Assembly: GCF_039851975.1 (NCBI RefSeq)
Contig: NZ_CP156660.1
Coordinates: 3,415,035 to 3,479,034, forward strand
Source: Desulfoscipio sp. XC116
Lineage (GTDB): Bacteria; Bacillota; Desulfotomaculia; Desulfotomaculales; Desulfallaceae
Length of the DNA: 64,000 nt
Direction of reading: 5' to 3'
The translations under genes and the position numbers were made by a program. Positions 1 through 8,033 of the stretch are shown in pieces (within the stretch, counting starts at the first letter, position 1; every line of letters starts with the position of its first letter). Under the pieces are notes generated by a model. That model ran no database searches. It was not told the DNA's origin and saw only the letters and a list, made by a program, of their open reading frames with translations.

Positions 1-190
1 CGATGTTATAAATCAGGTTAGTCGGACTAACCGAAGGGCTGGTATAATGGAGCACGCTTACTTGAAAAGGCAGCAGTAAAAACGCGCCGGATACTCCGGC
101 GGAGGCAGTTAACGACGAGACAATAAATGCCACCAGCGGAGGGATCAGCGGGTTAATTTCCACACCGGAAACAGGAAAAAACATTAACAT
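1..190 (-). CDS. Sulfite exporter TauE/SafE family protein, C-terminus beyond the window
   Basis: The N-terminal 63 residues are visible and the gene runs off the left edge. After a start reading MLMFFPVSGVEINP, the segment LVAFIVSSLTASAGVSGAF is the first membrane helix and Gly-rich turn of the TauE/SafE (DUF81) family, and SPSVSPTNLIYNI is the conserved stretch that follows. The family comprises membrane exporters or importers of sulfite, sulfoacetate and other small organosulfur anions; the substrate here cannot be told. The ATG at 188-190 follows AGAGGAGTGT, a good ribosome site. It diverges from a 47-aa membrane peptide about 200 bp away. Assignment to the family is fairly secure; the function is inferred. 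Confidence 0.8.
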   Translation of the reverse strand, partial: MLMFFPVSGVEINPLIPPLVAFIVSSLTASAGVSGAFLLLPFQVSVLHYTSPSVSPTNLIYNI

Positions 191-387
191 ACACTCCTCT
201 TGAAACAACTGAACAAATCCTTTATACGCAAGGTTTCCTGCAACCTATACTTTGCTCAAAATTTCCAGGCTATGACACTAATCAGATTAACAATATTTAA
301 TTATCCCATTAATATTGAAAGTAAGACCTCTTTGCATGTAAAATAAAGATTAAGAGATATATAAAATATTTTCGGGGAGGGGTATTT

Positions 388-531
388 ATGGATCCGCATG
401 CGGCACATGCACATGCCGAACCGGCTCAAGAAGAGTTTAAATCAGATTATTCACAATGGCAGAACGTTAACATTATCCCGGCAATCATATTTCTTGGATT
501 TTTGATTGGCGTAACTACTATCTTTATATAA
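388..531 (+). CDS. Small single-helix membrane protein (47 aa), unknown function
   Basis: A short ORF of 47 codons starts at an ATG seven bases after GGGGAGGGG, a strong ribosome site. The product begins with a His/Ala-rich stretch (MDPHAAHAHAEPAQEEF), then a short polar part with SQWQ, then one hydrophobic helix (IIPAIIFLGFLIGVTTIFI) that ends the protein. I do not recognise the family. It is divergent from the TauE/SafE gene, so a role as a small partner of that transporter is possible, and the N-terminal histidines could bind metal; both ideas are inference. The strong ribosome site and the clean N-polar, C-membrane layout are the reasons for calling it. Confidence 0.6.
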   Translation: MDPHAAHAHAEPAQEEFKSDYSQWQNVNIIPAIIFLGFLIGVTTIFI

Positions 532-548
532 CAATAGCCAAGCAACTA

Positions 549-693
549 AAGGGGCTGTTGCGCAACGGGCTAAATAGTTTATAGTGCGGCAGTTTTTGGT
601 AAAGATACCGGATTATTATCGGAATAACCGGCTGAATCCGGGAAAGGGAGCGTCGCTCACTACTCCAAGAAAGTAATTTTGCGACACTCCCTT
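549..693. repeat. MITE-like interspersed repeat, copy 1 (about 145 bp)
   Basis: The segment starts AAGGGGCTGTTGCGCAAC and ends TTTTGCGACACTCCCTT; the reverse complement of the end (AAGGGAGTGTCGCAAAA) is an imperfect inverted match to the start. A nearly full-length copy lies inverted at 3704-3849 and a shortened one at 57562-57676. There is no ORF inside. An internal near-palindrome GAGCGTCGCTC could form a hairpin. This is what a non-autonomous element mobilised by a transposase elsewhere in the genome looks like. It fills the gap between the 47-aa gene and the downstream end of the MBL-fold gene, where its hairpins might also stop transcription. Confidence 0.75.
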
Positions 694-724
694 TTTTCCT
701 GGTTTTTATTAGCCCACCGTAACG

Positions 725-1543
725 CTAGCTATCTTTAATAATTGACCTGATAATATGCTCTGAAGCCCACTCCTTACCTGATATGTAGGTAAGCGGTACT
801 GTTTTGGGATATATTTTTTTGTTTATGGCGCCAATGCTCATTCCCCGGCGGTGCATTTCCAGCACGTCTTCTTTTAACGCTTCCAGATGATCAAGTTTTT
901 GGGCCAGCAGGTCCCTGCCGTTTTCCACTACCCCGGCGTGACCGCAGTACACAGTGCTAAAATCGTACTGCAACAATAGCCGCAGCGAGCGAATAATCTG
1001 GTGTATATTTTCCGGCCGCATAATAATTTTGGTTTTGGGGGTAACGAAAAGATCACCGGTATATAAGGCCCCCGCACCGGCATCATACAGTGCAATATGG
1101 TCAAAAGAATGTCCGGGCGCCTCCAACACATGCCAATTTTTATGGGATGTCTGCAGCACAGCACCTAGCGGATGAGCTTTAAAAGGCTCCCGCTTGCCCC
1201 AAAAAAAGCGGCGGTAAAGCGGCAAATGGGCTTTTTCCAGGCACACGGATTCTGAAGCGGGATGAATATACACCGGAATACCCTGCTTAACCAGCCAGGG
1301 CGCATTGCCGCTGTGGTCCTCGTGAAAATGAGTCAGAACCACTTGTTCAATAAGCTGCGAACGGAAAAAATTAATGTAGTCCACAGCAAATCGGCTTGGG
1401 CCGGTATCAACCAACAAACCGTCTACTAAGTACACGTAAATATTAAGCCGGGAACCTAACAGTTTAACCGTACCGCCGGCATAAGTTACCCCCTGGTGTT
1501 TATCTATCCTCAAATTACCCAATACGTACAACACCTCTTGCAC
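725..1543 (-). CDS. MBL-fold metallo-hydrolase
   Basis: The signature THFHEDHSGN (residues about 71-80) is the HxHxDH metal site of the metallo-beta-lactamase fold. Later metal ligands are visible in APGHSFDHIALY (about 142-153), in YTGDLFV with its bridging Asp, and in YCGHAG. It is probably a soluble di-zinc or di-iron hydrolase of the glyoxalase II/RNase Z-like group; the substrate is unknown. The ORF opens with GTG at 1541-1543, which has no clear ribosome site. GAGGTG further in is well placed for a TTG six codons downstream, so the true start may be there. It lies 110 bp downstream of the malic enzyme gene and may be cotranscribed with it. A MITE-like repeat follows its stop. Confidence 0.8.
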   Translation of the reverse strand: MQEVLYVLGNLRIDKHQGVTYAGGTVKLLGSRLNIYVYLVDGLLVDTGPSRFAVDYINFFRSQLIEQVVLTHFHEDHSGNAPWLVKQGIPVYIHPASESVCLEKAHLPLYRRFFWGKREPFKAHPLGAVLQTSHKNWHVLEAPGHSFDHIALYDAGAGALYTGDLFVTPKTKIIMRPENIHQIIRSLRLLLQYDFSTVYCGHAGVVENGRDLLAQKLDHLEALKEDVLEMHRRGMSIGAINKKIYPKTVPLTYISGKEWASEHIIRSIIKDS

Positions 1544-1652
1544 TGCCGTAAAACATGGTTTTGGGTTAATACAGCAATTTGTCTTTATACCCTTCTTTAT
1601 GGATTCTTTTTATTACCAGGTAAATCCTTCTTCGTATTACCTTAGCCGGAAC

Positions 1653-3095
1653 TTAAGAGACCGTAAAATTAAGCAGCTTGCTTTGCCCATTTTCTTCGTA
1701 CAAATACCTGCGGGACACACCTGTGCTTTGGGCCGCTTGCCGCACCGCCCGGGCCACCGCCGGGCAAACGTCTTCGTTAAAAACCGATGGGATAATATAC
1801 TCCGGCGAAAGCTGCCCGGGGGCAACCATGTCGGCCAGCACGTGGGCCGCAGCCAGGCACATTTCGTCGTTAATCATGCGGGCATGACAGTCCAGCGCCC
1901 CACGGAAAATGCCTGGAAAAGCCAGCACATTATTGATCTGATTGGGGAAATCGGAACGCCCGGTAGCGATAACTCCGGCAATATCCAGTATCTCTATGGG
2001 ATCTATTTCGGGTTCCGGATTGGCCAAGGCAAATATCACCGGTTTTTCCGCCATGCGCAATACATCTTCCCGGTGCAGCAGCCCCGGTCCGGAAACCCCG
2101 ATAATCACATCGGCCCCTTCAATAACCTCCCGCAGCCCACCGCGTACGCAACGTTCATTGGTATGCAGGGCCAGCCATTTTTTCGAGTCTATATTCGGCA
2201 TATCATCCCTGCCGATGGCCCCCTTACGGTCGCATACCACGATATCACGCGCTCCCGTTGACAGCAGCATTTTAGCAATAGCCACACCGGCCGCGCCCGC
2301 GCCGCTCACCACGATTTTCACCTTGTCAATACGTTTATCCACTACCCGCAGCGCATTAAGCAACCCGGCCACTGTTACAACAGCCGTACCGTGCTGGTCA
2401 TCGTGAAAAACCGGAATATCCAGCCGCCGACTCAGTTCTTCCTCAACAGCAAAGCACTGGGGAGCAGCAATGTCCTCCAGATTAATGCCACCGAAAGCGG
2501 GAGCACAGGCCACTACTGTATCAATAATTTCCTTCGGGCTATGCACGTCCAGGCACAGCGGCAGGGCGTCAATACCGGCAAATTTTTTAAATAATAACGC
2601 TTTGCCTTCCATCACCGGCAGAGCAGCCTGAGGCCCAATGTTGCCCAACCCCAGAACAGCCGTTCCATCGGTTACGATAGCTACCGAATTACCTTTCATA
2701 GTCAGCCGGTAAGCCATTTCAGGATCACCTGCTATAGCTTGGGAAACCCTGGCCACCCCGGGGGTGTAAACGAGCGCCAAATCCTCCCGGCCCTGTATTT
2801 CCCTTTTCGCTTTAATTTCGATCTTGCCGCCCAGATGTTTGGTAAATACCCGGTCGGCCACCTGAACTACCCGCACCCCGGCAATTTCCTCCAGCGCATT
2901 AATCAAACCCGCCAGGTTTTCCCGATCATAAAACCATACCATCAATTCCCTGATCACATAATCCGAGGCAGCGGAAACCAAATCTATGGAACCCAGATTG
3001 CCTCCTTCCTCAGCAATCACAGCTAATACTTTAGCCAACGTGCCGGGCTGATTAAGCAGCTTCAAGCGAATAGTTACATTAAGGGACATAATCAT
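1653..3095 (-). CDS. NAD(P)-dependent malic enzyme with N-terminal ACT domain
   Basis: The enzyme oxidatively decarboxylates malate to pyruvate and CO2 in the cytoplasm. Residues 1-80 form an ACT regulatory domain (RLKLLNQPGTLAKVLAVIAE), which in other proteins binds small effectors such as amino acids. Next comes the malic enzyme N-domain with VYTPGVA and the catalytic Lys region, the acidic metal site in NLEDIAAPQCF and FHDDQHGTA, and a Rossmann NAD-binding domain with GAGAAG. At 480 aa it has the usual length for the ACT-fused bacterial form. The ATG at 3093-3095 follows AAGGGGGG at good spacing. It is probably monocistronic or leads into the MBL-fold gene. A role supplying pyruvate and reduced cofactor is likely; cofactor preference cannot be read here. 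Confidence 0.93.
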   Translation of the reverse strand: MIMSLNVTIRLKLLNQPGTLAKVLAVIAEEGGNLGSIDLVSAASDYVIRELMVWFYDRENLAGLINALEEIAGVRVVQVADRVFTKHLGGKIEIKAKREIQGREDLALVYTPGVARVSQAIAGDPEMAYRLTMKGNSVAIVTDGTAVLGLGNIGPQAALPVMEGKALLFKKFAGIDALPLCLDVHSPKEIIDTVVACAPAFGGINLEDIAAPQCFAVEEELSRRLDIPVFHDDQHGTAVVTVAGLLNALRVVDKRIDKVKIVVSGAGAAGVAIAKMLLSTGARDIVVCDRKGAIGRDDMPNIDSKKWLALHTNERCVRGGLREVIEGADVIIGVSGPGLLHREDVLRMAEKPVIFALANPEPEIDPIEILDIAGVIATGRSDFPNQINNVLAFPGIFRGALDCHARMINDEMCLAAAHVLADMVAPGQLSPEYIIPSVFNEDVCPAVARAVRQAAQSTGVSRRYLYEENGQSKLLNFTVS

Positions 3096-3225
3096 TTAGT
3101 ATACATACCCCCCTTAGCAATTGATTTTTAAGTATTCAACTCAGTCCATACCAATTATTTGCCTGGATTTAGTTCAGGATTGCGGTATTAGTCTGTCCTA
3201 TGCGCTAATTTTACTGTCATTTACT

Positions 3226-3444
3226 TTAGCTTTGCCGCTTCATCCGCCTAACCGCGTCAATATGCCGGCACACAAAGTCAGGCTTAACCCGGGATCTAAA
3301 CCTGTAAGTACAGCATTCACAGCTATTTTCGGTAGCTCGCAATTCCCAACGGCAGTCATAGTCGGTAACGAGCGCCTCCTTTTCATTGATAAAATAAACA
3401 ACCAGATCATCAACGAAATAAGGCTCACGAATTTTTACCGTCAT
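3226..3444 (-). CDS. Small SWIM-type zinc-finger-like protein (72 aa)
   Basis: The start is set at the ATG at 3442-3444 because AAAGGAAGG lies six bases upstream; a longer reading would add 18 residues with no ribosome site. The C-terminal half carries CECC, then about 17 residues, then CRHIDAVRRM. The CxC...CxH spacing is that of the SWIM zinc finger, a small metal-binding module that contacts DNA or protein. No other domain fits in 72 residues. The N-terminal half is beta-rich and acidic. Full SWIM proteins are usually much longer (SNF2 helicase partners, transposases), so this is a stand-alone module of unknown role. Confidence 0.6.
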   Translation of the reverse strand: MTVKIREPYFVDDLVVYFINEKEALVTDYDCRWELRATENSCECCTYRFRSRVKPDFVCRHIDAVRRMKRQS

Positions 3445-3703
3445 AATGATACCTTCCTTTAATAAATAATTTGTCAACATAGCATTGCTGATCCGCATAA
3501 TACTTTTAGTCTCCGTCTAAAAGGCTAACACAGGGGCTTCCCTATGTAAAGAGCTTCCTGATTAAATACTAATCCTGCCGACATATAAGAGTGACCGACA
3601 AGACTTTCCTGTACTGCACAGCTTTTCTGCGTGACAAATTAAATATATACTATCTTGTTATGGGAGGAACTGCCTTGTCCAAAACACCAGCTTTTTAAAT
3701 TAC

Positions 3704-3849
3704 AAGGGAGTGTCGCAAAACTACTTTCTTAGAGTAGTGAGCGACGCTCCCCTTCCCGGATGCAGCCAATTATTCCGATAATAATCCGGTATCTTTGCAA
3801 AAGGCTGCCGCACTATGAACTATTTAGTCCGTTGTGCAACAGCCCCCCT
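3704..3849. repeat. MITE-like interspersed repeat, copy 2 (inverted relative to copy 1)
   Basis: Reverse-complemented, this 146-bp segment matches the copy at 549-693 almost throughout by eye, including the inner stretch ACCGGATTATTATCGGAATA and the terminal AAGGGAGTGTCGCAAAAC. It sits in the 470-bp gap between the SWIM-like gene and the SASP gene. The left part of that gap (3445-3703) holds no convincing gene. Only a seven-codon ORF with a good ribosome site at about 3662-3700 is seen there, and it is too short to call. Confidence 0.75.
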
Positions 3850-3917
3850 ATTTTTACTTCAGACAGGGTAGAATCCATCTGAAGCCCCGCTGTTCAGCTT
3901 TAATCGAACGAGTTCAC
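3850..3917 (-). repeat. Partial copy of the hairpin repeat found twice at 28.8-29.1 kb
   Basis: On the minus strand this reads GTGAACTCGTTCGATTAAAG, then an AGCGGGGCTTCAGATGG-like stretch. It parallels the first 60 bases of the repeats at 28787-28900 and 28980-29092. It contains a clean stem, CTTCAGA...TCTGAAG, and a second one, AACGAGT GA ACTCGTT. The second stem includes the stop codon of the SASP gene. The terminal CCGCTT...AAGCGG hairpin of the full repeats is missing. The stems may act as the SASP terminator, though there is no strong U-tract. Confidence 0.5.
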
Positions 3918-4252
3918 TCGTTAAGCATCTCCGGTGACTTATTCGCTGCTCCATTTAGCATAGTGCGGTTTTTATAGTTCCAAGCCAGCACGGCCTCAGC
4001 AAAAGAGACCATTTTTTTGGTCATCCCACCACCCACTTTACCGTTCAGGCGACTGGGCAGTTCTCCTTTGTCCACATAAGCATAATTGTCCATACCCAAT
4101 TCCGAAGCCATTTCATTTCTAAATTCCTCAAGAGCCGGAGCTACATAATTTTGCAGTTCCCGCGGCACCAAACCGGTGGCGGCTGTTTCGTTCATTAATT
4201 CAGGAAGTACATTTTCAAGTATCATCACATTTTTAGCAGGATCTTTTGCCAA
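3914..4252 (-). CDS. Alpha/beta-type small acid-soluble spore protein (long form)
   Basis: The signature region EMASELGM...ELPSRLNGKVGGGMTKKMV matches the DNA-binding core of alpha/beta-type SASPs, which coat spore DNA in the A-like form and protect it from UV and heat. At 112 aa it is longer than the usual 60-75 aa, with an extra N-terminal segment (DPAKNVMILENVLPELMNE). The TTG at 4250-4252 is taken as the start because GGAGGTGA sits seven to eight bases upstream; an in-frame ATG five codons earlier would place the ribosome site inside the gene. Expression late in the forespore is expected from the family. The last codons lie inside a small repeat. Confidence 0.85.
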   Translation of the reverse strand: MAKDPAKNVMILENVLPELMNETAATGLVPRELQNYVAPALEEFRNEMASELGMDNYAYVDKGELPSRLNGKVGGGMTKKMVSFAEAVLAWNYKNRTMLNGAANKSPEMLNE

Positions 4253-4382
4253 GACCGTCACCTCCATGAAAATTTTAAAAAAATCTTATCATACCCAATA
4301 ATCGTTAATAGCATCCCTTTTATATGATTTTTTATACAATAAAAAAATGCCCAGTTTTAACTGAACATTAATTGTTCAACAA

Positions 4383-4967
4383 TTACTCATCGCCCAAGCT
4401 ATAATCCGGTGCCAGCGGCACAGTGGTATCCATATTGCCGTTTAAAATGCTTTCCTCTTTATCGCCTTCCAACAAAAACTGCACCTTTTCAATGCCCGGC
4501 AGCTTAGCCAGCGAATTTACCACCGAATAAAGGGTCATGGTTTCGCCGGACGAACCGCCCCAATGCTTGGTTTGAAATTCCTTGGAAAAATTGACATAGG
4601 CTACCCCGTCTACCACCGATACGGAAAGCAGCTTGGTTCCCGTAGGAATAGTTTGCTCCAAGTTATCTTTTTGGGGCCCGTTTATCAATTCCCCAATGAT
4701 TACCGCCTCCAGCGCTTCATCCCCCTTGGTTACCGTCCTTTCTTCCGGCACAAGGCGCATAGCCTGATCATCACTGAAATAAAGGGTAACCTTTTGTTGT
4801 GTTTGGGCCGGCTTGGCGCTTATATCGCCATTTTGATTTAAAGCATCATGTCGTGACGAGGTGTCGCTGTCTTTACCGCACCCCGCCAGCGTTAAAGTCA
4901 ATAGAAGCAACACCGCTGCCGTCACTGTTATAAACTTCAGCTTAAATGCTTTCCCTTCTTTTCGCAT
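4383..4967 (-). CDS. GerMN-domain lipoprotein
   Basis: The 194-aa product has a signal peptide with lipobox LTLAGC, a polar linker, and then a GerMN domain (VTLYFSDDQAMRLVPEERTV to PGIEKVQFLLEG). GerM-type domains occur in lipoproteins needed for sporulation and germination and in envelope proteins beside two-component systems. The ATG at 4965-4967 is chosen because AAAGGGG lies nine bases upstream; the longer reading starts at a TTG inside that ribosome site. It follows an OmpR-type regulator/kinase pair on the same strand after a 253-bp gap containing three direct repeats, so it may be a target of that system. A weak hairpin with a run of T follows the stop. Confidence 0.85.
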   Translation of the reverse strand: MRKEGKAFKLKFITVTAAVLLLLTLTLAGCGKDSDTSSRHDALNQNGDISAKPAQTQQKVTLYFSDDQAMRLVPEERTVTKGDEALEAVIIGELINGPQKDNLEQTIPTGTKLLSVSVVDGVAYVNFSKEFQTKHWGGSSGETMTLYSVVNSLAKLPGIEKVQFLLEGDKEESILNGNMDTTVPLAPDYSLGDE

Positions 4968-5132
4968 AAATATAGCCCCTTTCAAATAAAATTAACGTCG
5001 TTCCCCTGATTTCCATTGTAAGGATAAATTATAAGTATCATTAAGCTATCCAAAAGCTATCCAAAACTTAAATGCAATGATCACCATTAAGGTTAGTATA
5101 ACCATGAAATATTTCACCGGTGTAAAAATCTA

Positions 5133-5160
5133 TTACAAATTCATTACAAAATTGTTACAT
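5133..5160. promoter_or_regulatory. Three 11-bp-spaced direct repeats, candidate OmpR/PhoP-type operator
   Basis: TTACAA at 5133, TTACAA at 5144 and TTACAT at 5155 repeat with an exact 11-bp period, one DNA turn. OmpR-family regulators such as PhoP bind head-to-tail to such arrays. It lies about 170 bp upstream of the GerMN lipoprotein start and directly after the histidine kinase stop, so the neighbouring response regulator is the first candidate to bind it. Confidence 0.45.
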
Positions 5161-5220
5161 TATAAAAAGTAAAAAGCCGGCACTTTAACCCGGTTTAACT
5201 TATTCTACAAACAACAGATT

Positions 5221-6678
5221 TCATTGCTGCACATGCTGCTGATAAGGAAACATCAGCTCAAAGACGGTCCCCGCCCCGTACCGGCTAGCCACTTTTACAG
5301 TGCCCCCGTGCCGGCGCATGGCCCGGCGGACAATAGCCAGCCCCAGCCCGGTACCGCCTGTGGCGCGAGAACGGGCTTTATCCACCCTGTAAAAACGATC
5401 GAAAATGCGGGGCAAATCTTCGGCGGGAATACCCTCGCCGGTATCCGCCACCCGCACGGTTAGGTTCTCCTTTTCCGCCCATGCCTCCACTGTCACCCTG
5501 CCGCCTTCGGGAGTATGTCTGACGGCGTTATCCACAAGGTTAAGTATTATGCCGGTAGTCAAATCCGGGTTTAACGGCCAACATAATCCCGAAGCAATAT
5601 TTGTTTGCAAACTAACGCCGCACTCTTTTGCCCGGGGAAACAGCAATGTTATCACATGATCAACCAAATCGCCGATGCTCCTGTCTTCCAAAGGCAGCGG
5701 TGAATCCCCTTCCTCCAGCCTGGTCAGCTGCAGCATGTGATTTACAATCCGAGCCAGGCGGTCCATTTCGGTGTTAATATCCGCCAAATATTCCCGGTAG
5801 ACAGCAATGTCTTGTTCGTTGGTGTCCAAAAGGGACTGAGCCAATGCCTTTACCGAGCTTAAAGGCGATTTTAATTCATGGGAGGCATCAGCTAAAAACC
5901 TGCGTCGCGAGCGGTCAACTTCAGCCAACCGACCGCTCATGTCGTTAAAAGCAACGGCCAGCTGTCCCAGCTCGTCACCGCTGCGAGCCGGGATACGCTG
6001 GGCCAGGCGCCCCGCGGCCACCTGCCGCACCGCCCCGGTCAGCTCCTTTACCGGCCTTGTTAATAGTCCGGCCAGCCACAGACTCAAAAGCACGGCCACC
6101 AGTCCGCTTACCAGGGAAACCAGAACCATCCGCCCTTGAATATCACCCAGCACCGCGTAAACGTCATCCAAGCCAGCCACCAGCATAACCACCCCGGCCA
6201 CGGATTTGTTCCGGAGCATCGGTACCGCTGCGTACAACACCCTTTCACCGCTGCCCAGACGATGCACGCCTGTTTGCCCCGAACCGGCCAGCGCAGTTTG
6301 CACCTCACCGTGGCGCAAGGTACGGTTCAGCACCCATTCCTCCCCATAAGAATCGACTATTACACTGCCCCGCTGATCCAATACCAACACCCGAACCCCC
6401 ATCCGGGCGCCAAAATCATGGGCCAAATAATAAGCGTTGCGATCCGGGCGCAGCAGCGTATCCTGGCCGGTGGTGGCGATAATATTGGCATTGGCCAGGT
6501 GGATAGTTGCCTTTTCCCCAAGATAACTCTGCTCCAGTACCCGCAGCAGGAAAAGATTGGCGGAGCCAAGTATTAATACGATCAGCACAAAATAAGTACC
6601 GGCCATTTTCCAGCGTATGGAGGTTTTTGCTAGAACATTCATCCACATATTAATCCAAGTTTTCACCGGTGTTTTCAT
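5221..6678 (-). CDS. Sensor histidine kinase (HAMP, HisKA, HATPase)
   Basis: The 485-aa membrane kinase has TM1 at about 27-46, an extracytoplasmic sensor of about 130 residues, TM2 at about 180-203 and a HAMP linker. The dimerisation helix carries the phospho-acceptor His in DASHELKSPLSSVKAL. The ATPase domain has the N-box NLVDNAVRHT, the G1 box VADTGEGIPAEDLPRIFDRF and the G2 box GGTGLGLAI. The ATG at 6676-6678 overlaps the last base of the regulator gene's TAA stop and has GGGAGAG upstream; longer in-frame readings run into the regulator gene. It phosphorylates the regulator encoded just before it. The sensor stimulus is unknown; the layout is like PhoR, BaeS or CssS kinases. Confidence 0.93.
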   Translation of the reverse strand: MKTPVKTWINMWMNVLAKTSIRWKMAGTYFVLIVLILGSANLFLLRVLEQSYLGEKATIHLANANIIATTGQDTLLRPDRNAYYLAHDFGARMGVRVLVLDQRGSVIVDSYGEEWVLNRTLRHGEVQTALAGSGQTGVHRLGSGERVLYAAVPMLRNKSVAGVVMLVAGLDDVYAVLGDIQGRMVLVSLVSGLVAVLLSLWLAGLLTRPVKELTGAVRQVAAGRLAQRIPARSGDELGQLAVAFNDMSGRLAEVDRSRRRFLADASHELKSPLSSVKALAQSLLDTNEQDIAVYREYLADINTEMDRLARIVNHMLQLTRLEEGDSPLPLEDRSIGDLVDHVITLLFPRAKECGVSLQTNIASGLCWPLNPDLTTGIILNLVDNAVRHTPEGGRVTVEAWAEKENLTVRVADTGEGIPAEDLPRIFDRFYRVDKARSRATGGTGLGLAIVRRAMRRHGGTVKVASRYGAGTVFELMFPYQQHVQQ

Positions 6679-7550
6679 TAATTCTCTCCCGCAAAGTAGT
6701 ACCCGGCGCCCCAGCGAGTCATAATCCAGCGTGGATTGGCAGTATCCGGTTCTATTTTCTGCCGCAGTCGTCGGATGTAGACATCCACCACCCGTGGTTC
6801 TCCGAAATATCGCGGTCCCCAAACCTGTTCCAGCAGCACTTCCCGGGTAAAAATCCGCCCGGGATGCCGAGCCAGGATCAGCAATAGATCAAATTCCCGG
6901 ACGGTCAGTTCCACCGCCCGACCCGCCCGGCCCACACGCTGCCGCAGCACATCTATCTCCAAACCGCCCGCTTTAATCATCTTTCCCGGTAAAGCAGCGT
7001 CCGGAAACATCCCCACGTCACTATGCGCCAAGCTATCCGGTACGCGGGAACCGTCTTCGGTTCCCGCGCCATCGTCCAACCTTCCCGCATTACCGGCCAA
7101 CCCACTGCCTGATTTAGTCTCATCAGCGGCCCGTTCGGACTCACTTAAACCGTCCGCATGATAGCCAACGGCAGCCTCGGACCGGCCAAACCGCACCCGG
7201 CGCAGTATAGCCCTGATCCGGGCAATTAATTCCCGGGTATTGAAGGGCTTGGCCAAATAATCATCCGCCCCCAGTTCCAACCCAACGATTTTATCCACGT
7301 CATCTCCCCGGGCGGTTAACATTATAATGGGTAAATTACTGAACTGCCGAATGCGGCGGCATACTTCCAGCCCATCCACCCGCGGCAGCATAATATCCAA
7401 CACTACCAAATCCACCGGACCGCCGCGCACCAAAGACAAGGCCTCGGCGCCATCATAAGCCACCCCCACTTCATAGCCCTCATTTTCCAGACTGCGCTTC
7501 AATCCTTTAACCAGTAACCGCTCGTCGTCCACCAGTAAAATTTTAGCCAA
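6678..7550 (-). CDS. OmpR-family response regulator with long linker
   Basis: Residues 1-120 are a receiver domain with acidic pocket VDDE, phospho-acceptor Asp in LVVLDIMLPRVDG, Thr in MLTARGD and Lys in DDYLAKPF. The C-terminal winged helix (VELTVREFDLLLILARHPG to RWIMTRWGAGYYF) is of the OmpR/PhoB type. Between them is a linker of about 65 polar, Gly/Asp/Ser-rich residues, much longer than the usual 15-20, which makes the protein 290 aa against a normal 230. The start is TTG at 7548-7550 with GGGAGAGA eight bases upstream. Its stop overlaps the kinase start by one base, so the two are translationally coupled. Targets may include the 11-bp repeats at 5133-5160. Confidence 0.93.
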   Translation of the reverse strand: MAKILLVDDERLLVKGLKRSLENEGYEVGVAYDGAEALSLVRGGPVDLVVLDIMLPRVDGLEVCRRIRQFSNLPIIMLTARGDDVDKIVGLELGADDYLAKPFNTRELIARIRAILRRVRFGRSEAAVGYHADGLSESERAADETKSGSGLAGNAGRLDDGAGTEDGSRVPDSLAHSDVGMFPDAALPGKMIKAGGLEIDVLRQRVGRAGRAVELTVREFDLLLILARHPGRIFTREVLLEQVWGPRYFGEPRVVDVYIRRLRQKIEPDTANPRWIMTRWGAGYYFAGEN

Positions 7551-7829
7551 GCAGCATCTCTCCCATAGCAGACTTCTCCCTTTAGTGAAGAAACAGTAAG
7601 TTTTATGATTTATAACATGAATACTCTACAACCATATCCAACCCCGGGGCTACCTACGCTTATAACCCGATTTTTCCTACCCCTTTGCTTGGTATAATAA
7701 CCCGGCAGCGCCACATAAGCAACCGCCGCTAAATTAAGCACCCCCAAACCGCTCCTGTCTCCGGTGAAAATTTTACCCTATGGGCAAAACCAACAGATTT
7801 AACTAATGTTAGTCCTCCAAGCATCACAC

Positions 7830-7845
7830 TGTGAGCAAAATCACA
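7830..7845. promoter_or_regulatory. CRP/FNR-type palindrome upstream of hcp
   Basis: TGTGAGCAAAATCACA is a perfect TGTGA-N6-TCACA inverted repeat, the operator architecture of the CRP/FNR superfamily. It is about 190 bp upstream of hcp in a 483-bp gap (7551-8033) in which I see no gene. Hcp genes in anaerobes are commonly under nitrosative-stress regulators of this superfamily (HcpR), so control of hcp is likely. The regulator itself is not in this window. Confidence 0.55.
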
Positions 7846-8033
7846 CCCAACCAATGCTGCATATCATTTTCCGCTAATTTTATAAATGGTATCTTTTTAT
7901 CAACAGCAAATACCGAGACCCGCCGCAAACCAGAAAGCACAAACAAAAAGCAACGCACCTTCAACGGAAATTTTAATTTCCGGCGGGTAAAGTATTAAGG
8001 CCAAATTTACCAATAATCAGAGGAGGTATAAAA

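Noticed and set aside
3662-3700. Seven-codon ORF with a good ribosome site (GGGAGGAA, then TTG) ending just before MITE copy 2
   Set aside because: Too short to support; it might be the start of a gene cut by the MITE, but no matching remainder is seen on the other side.
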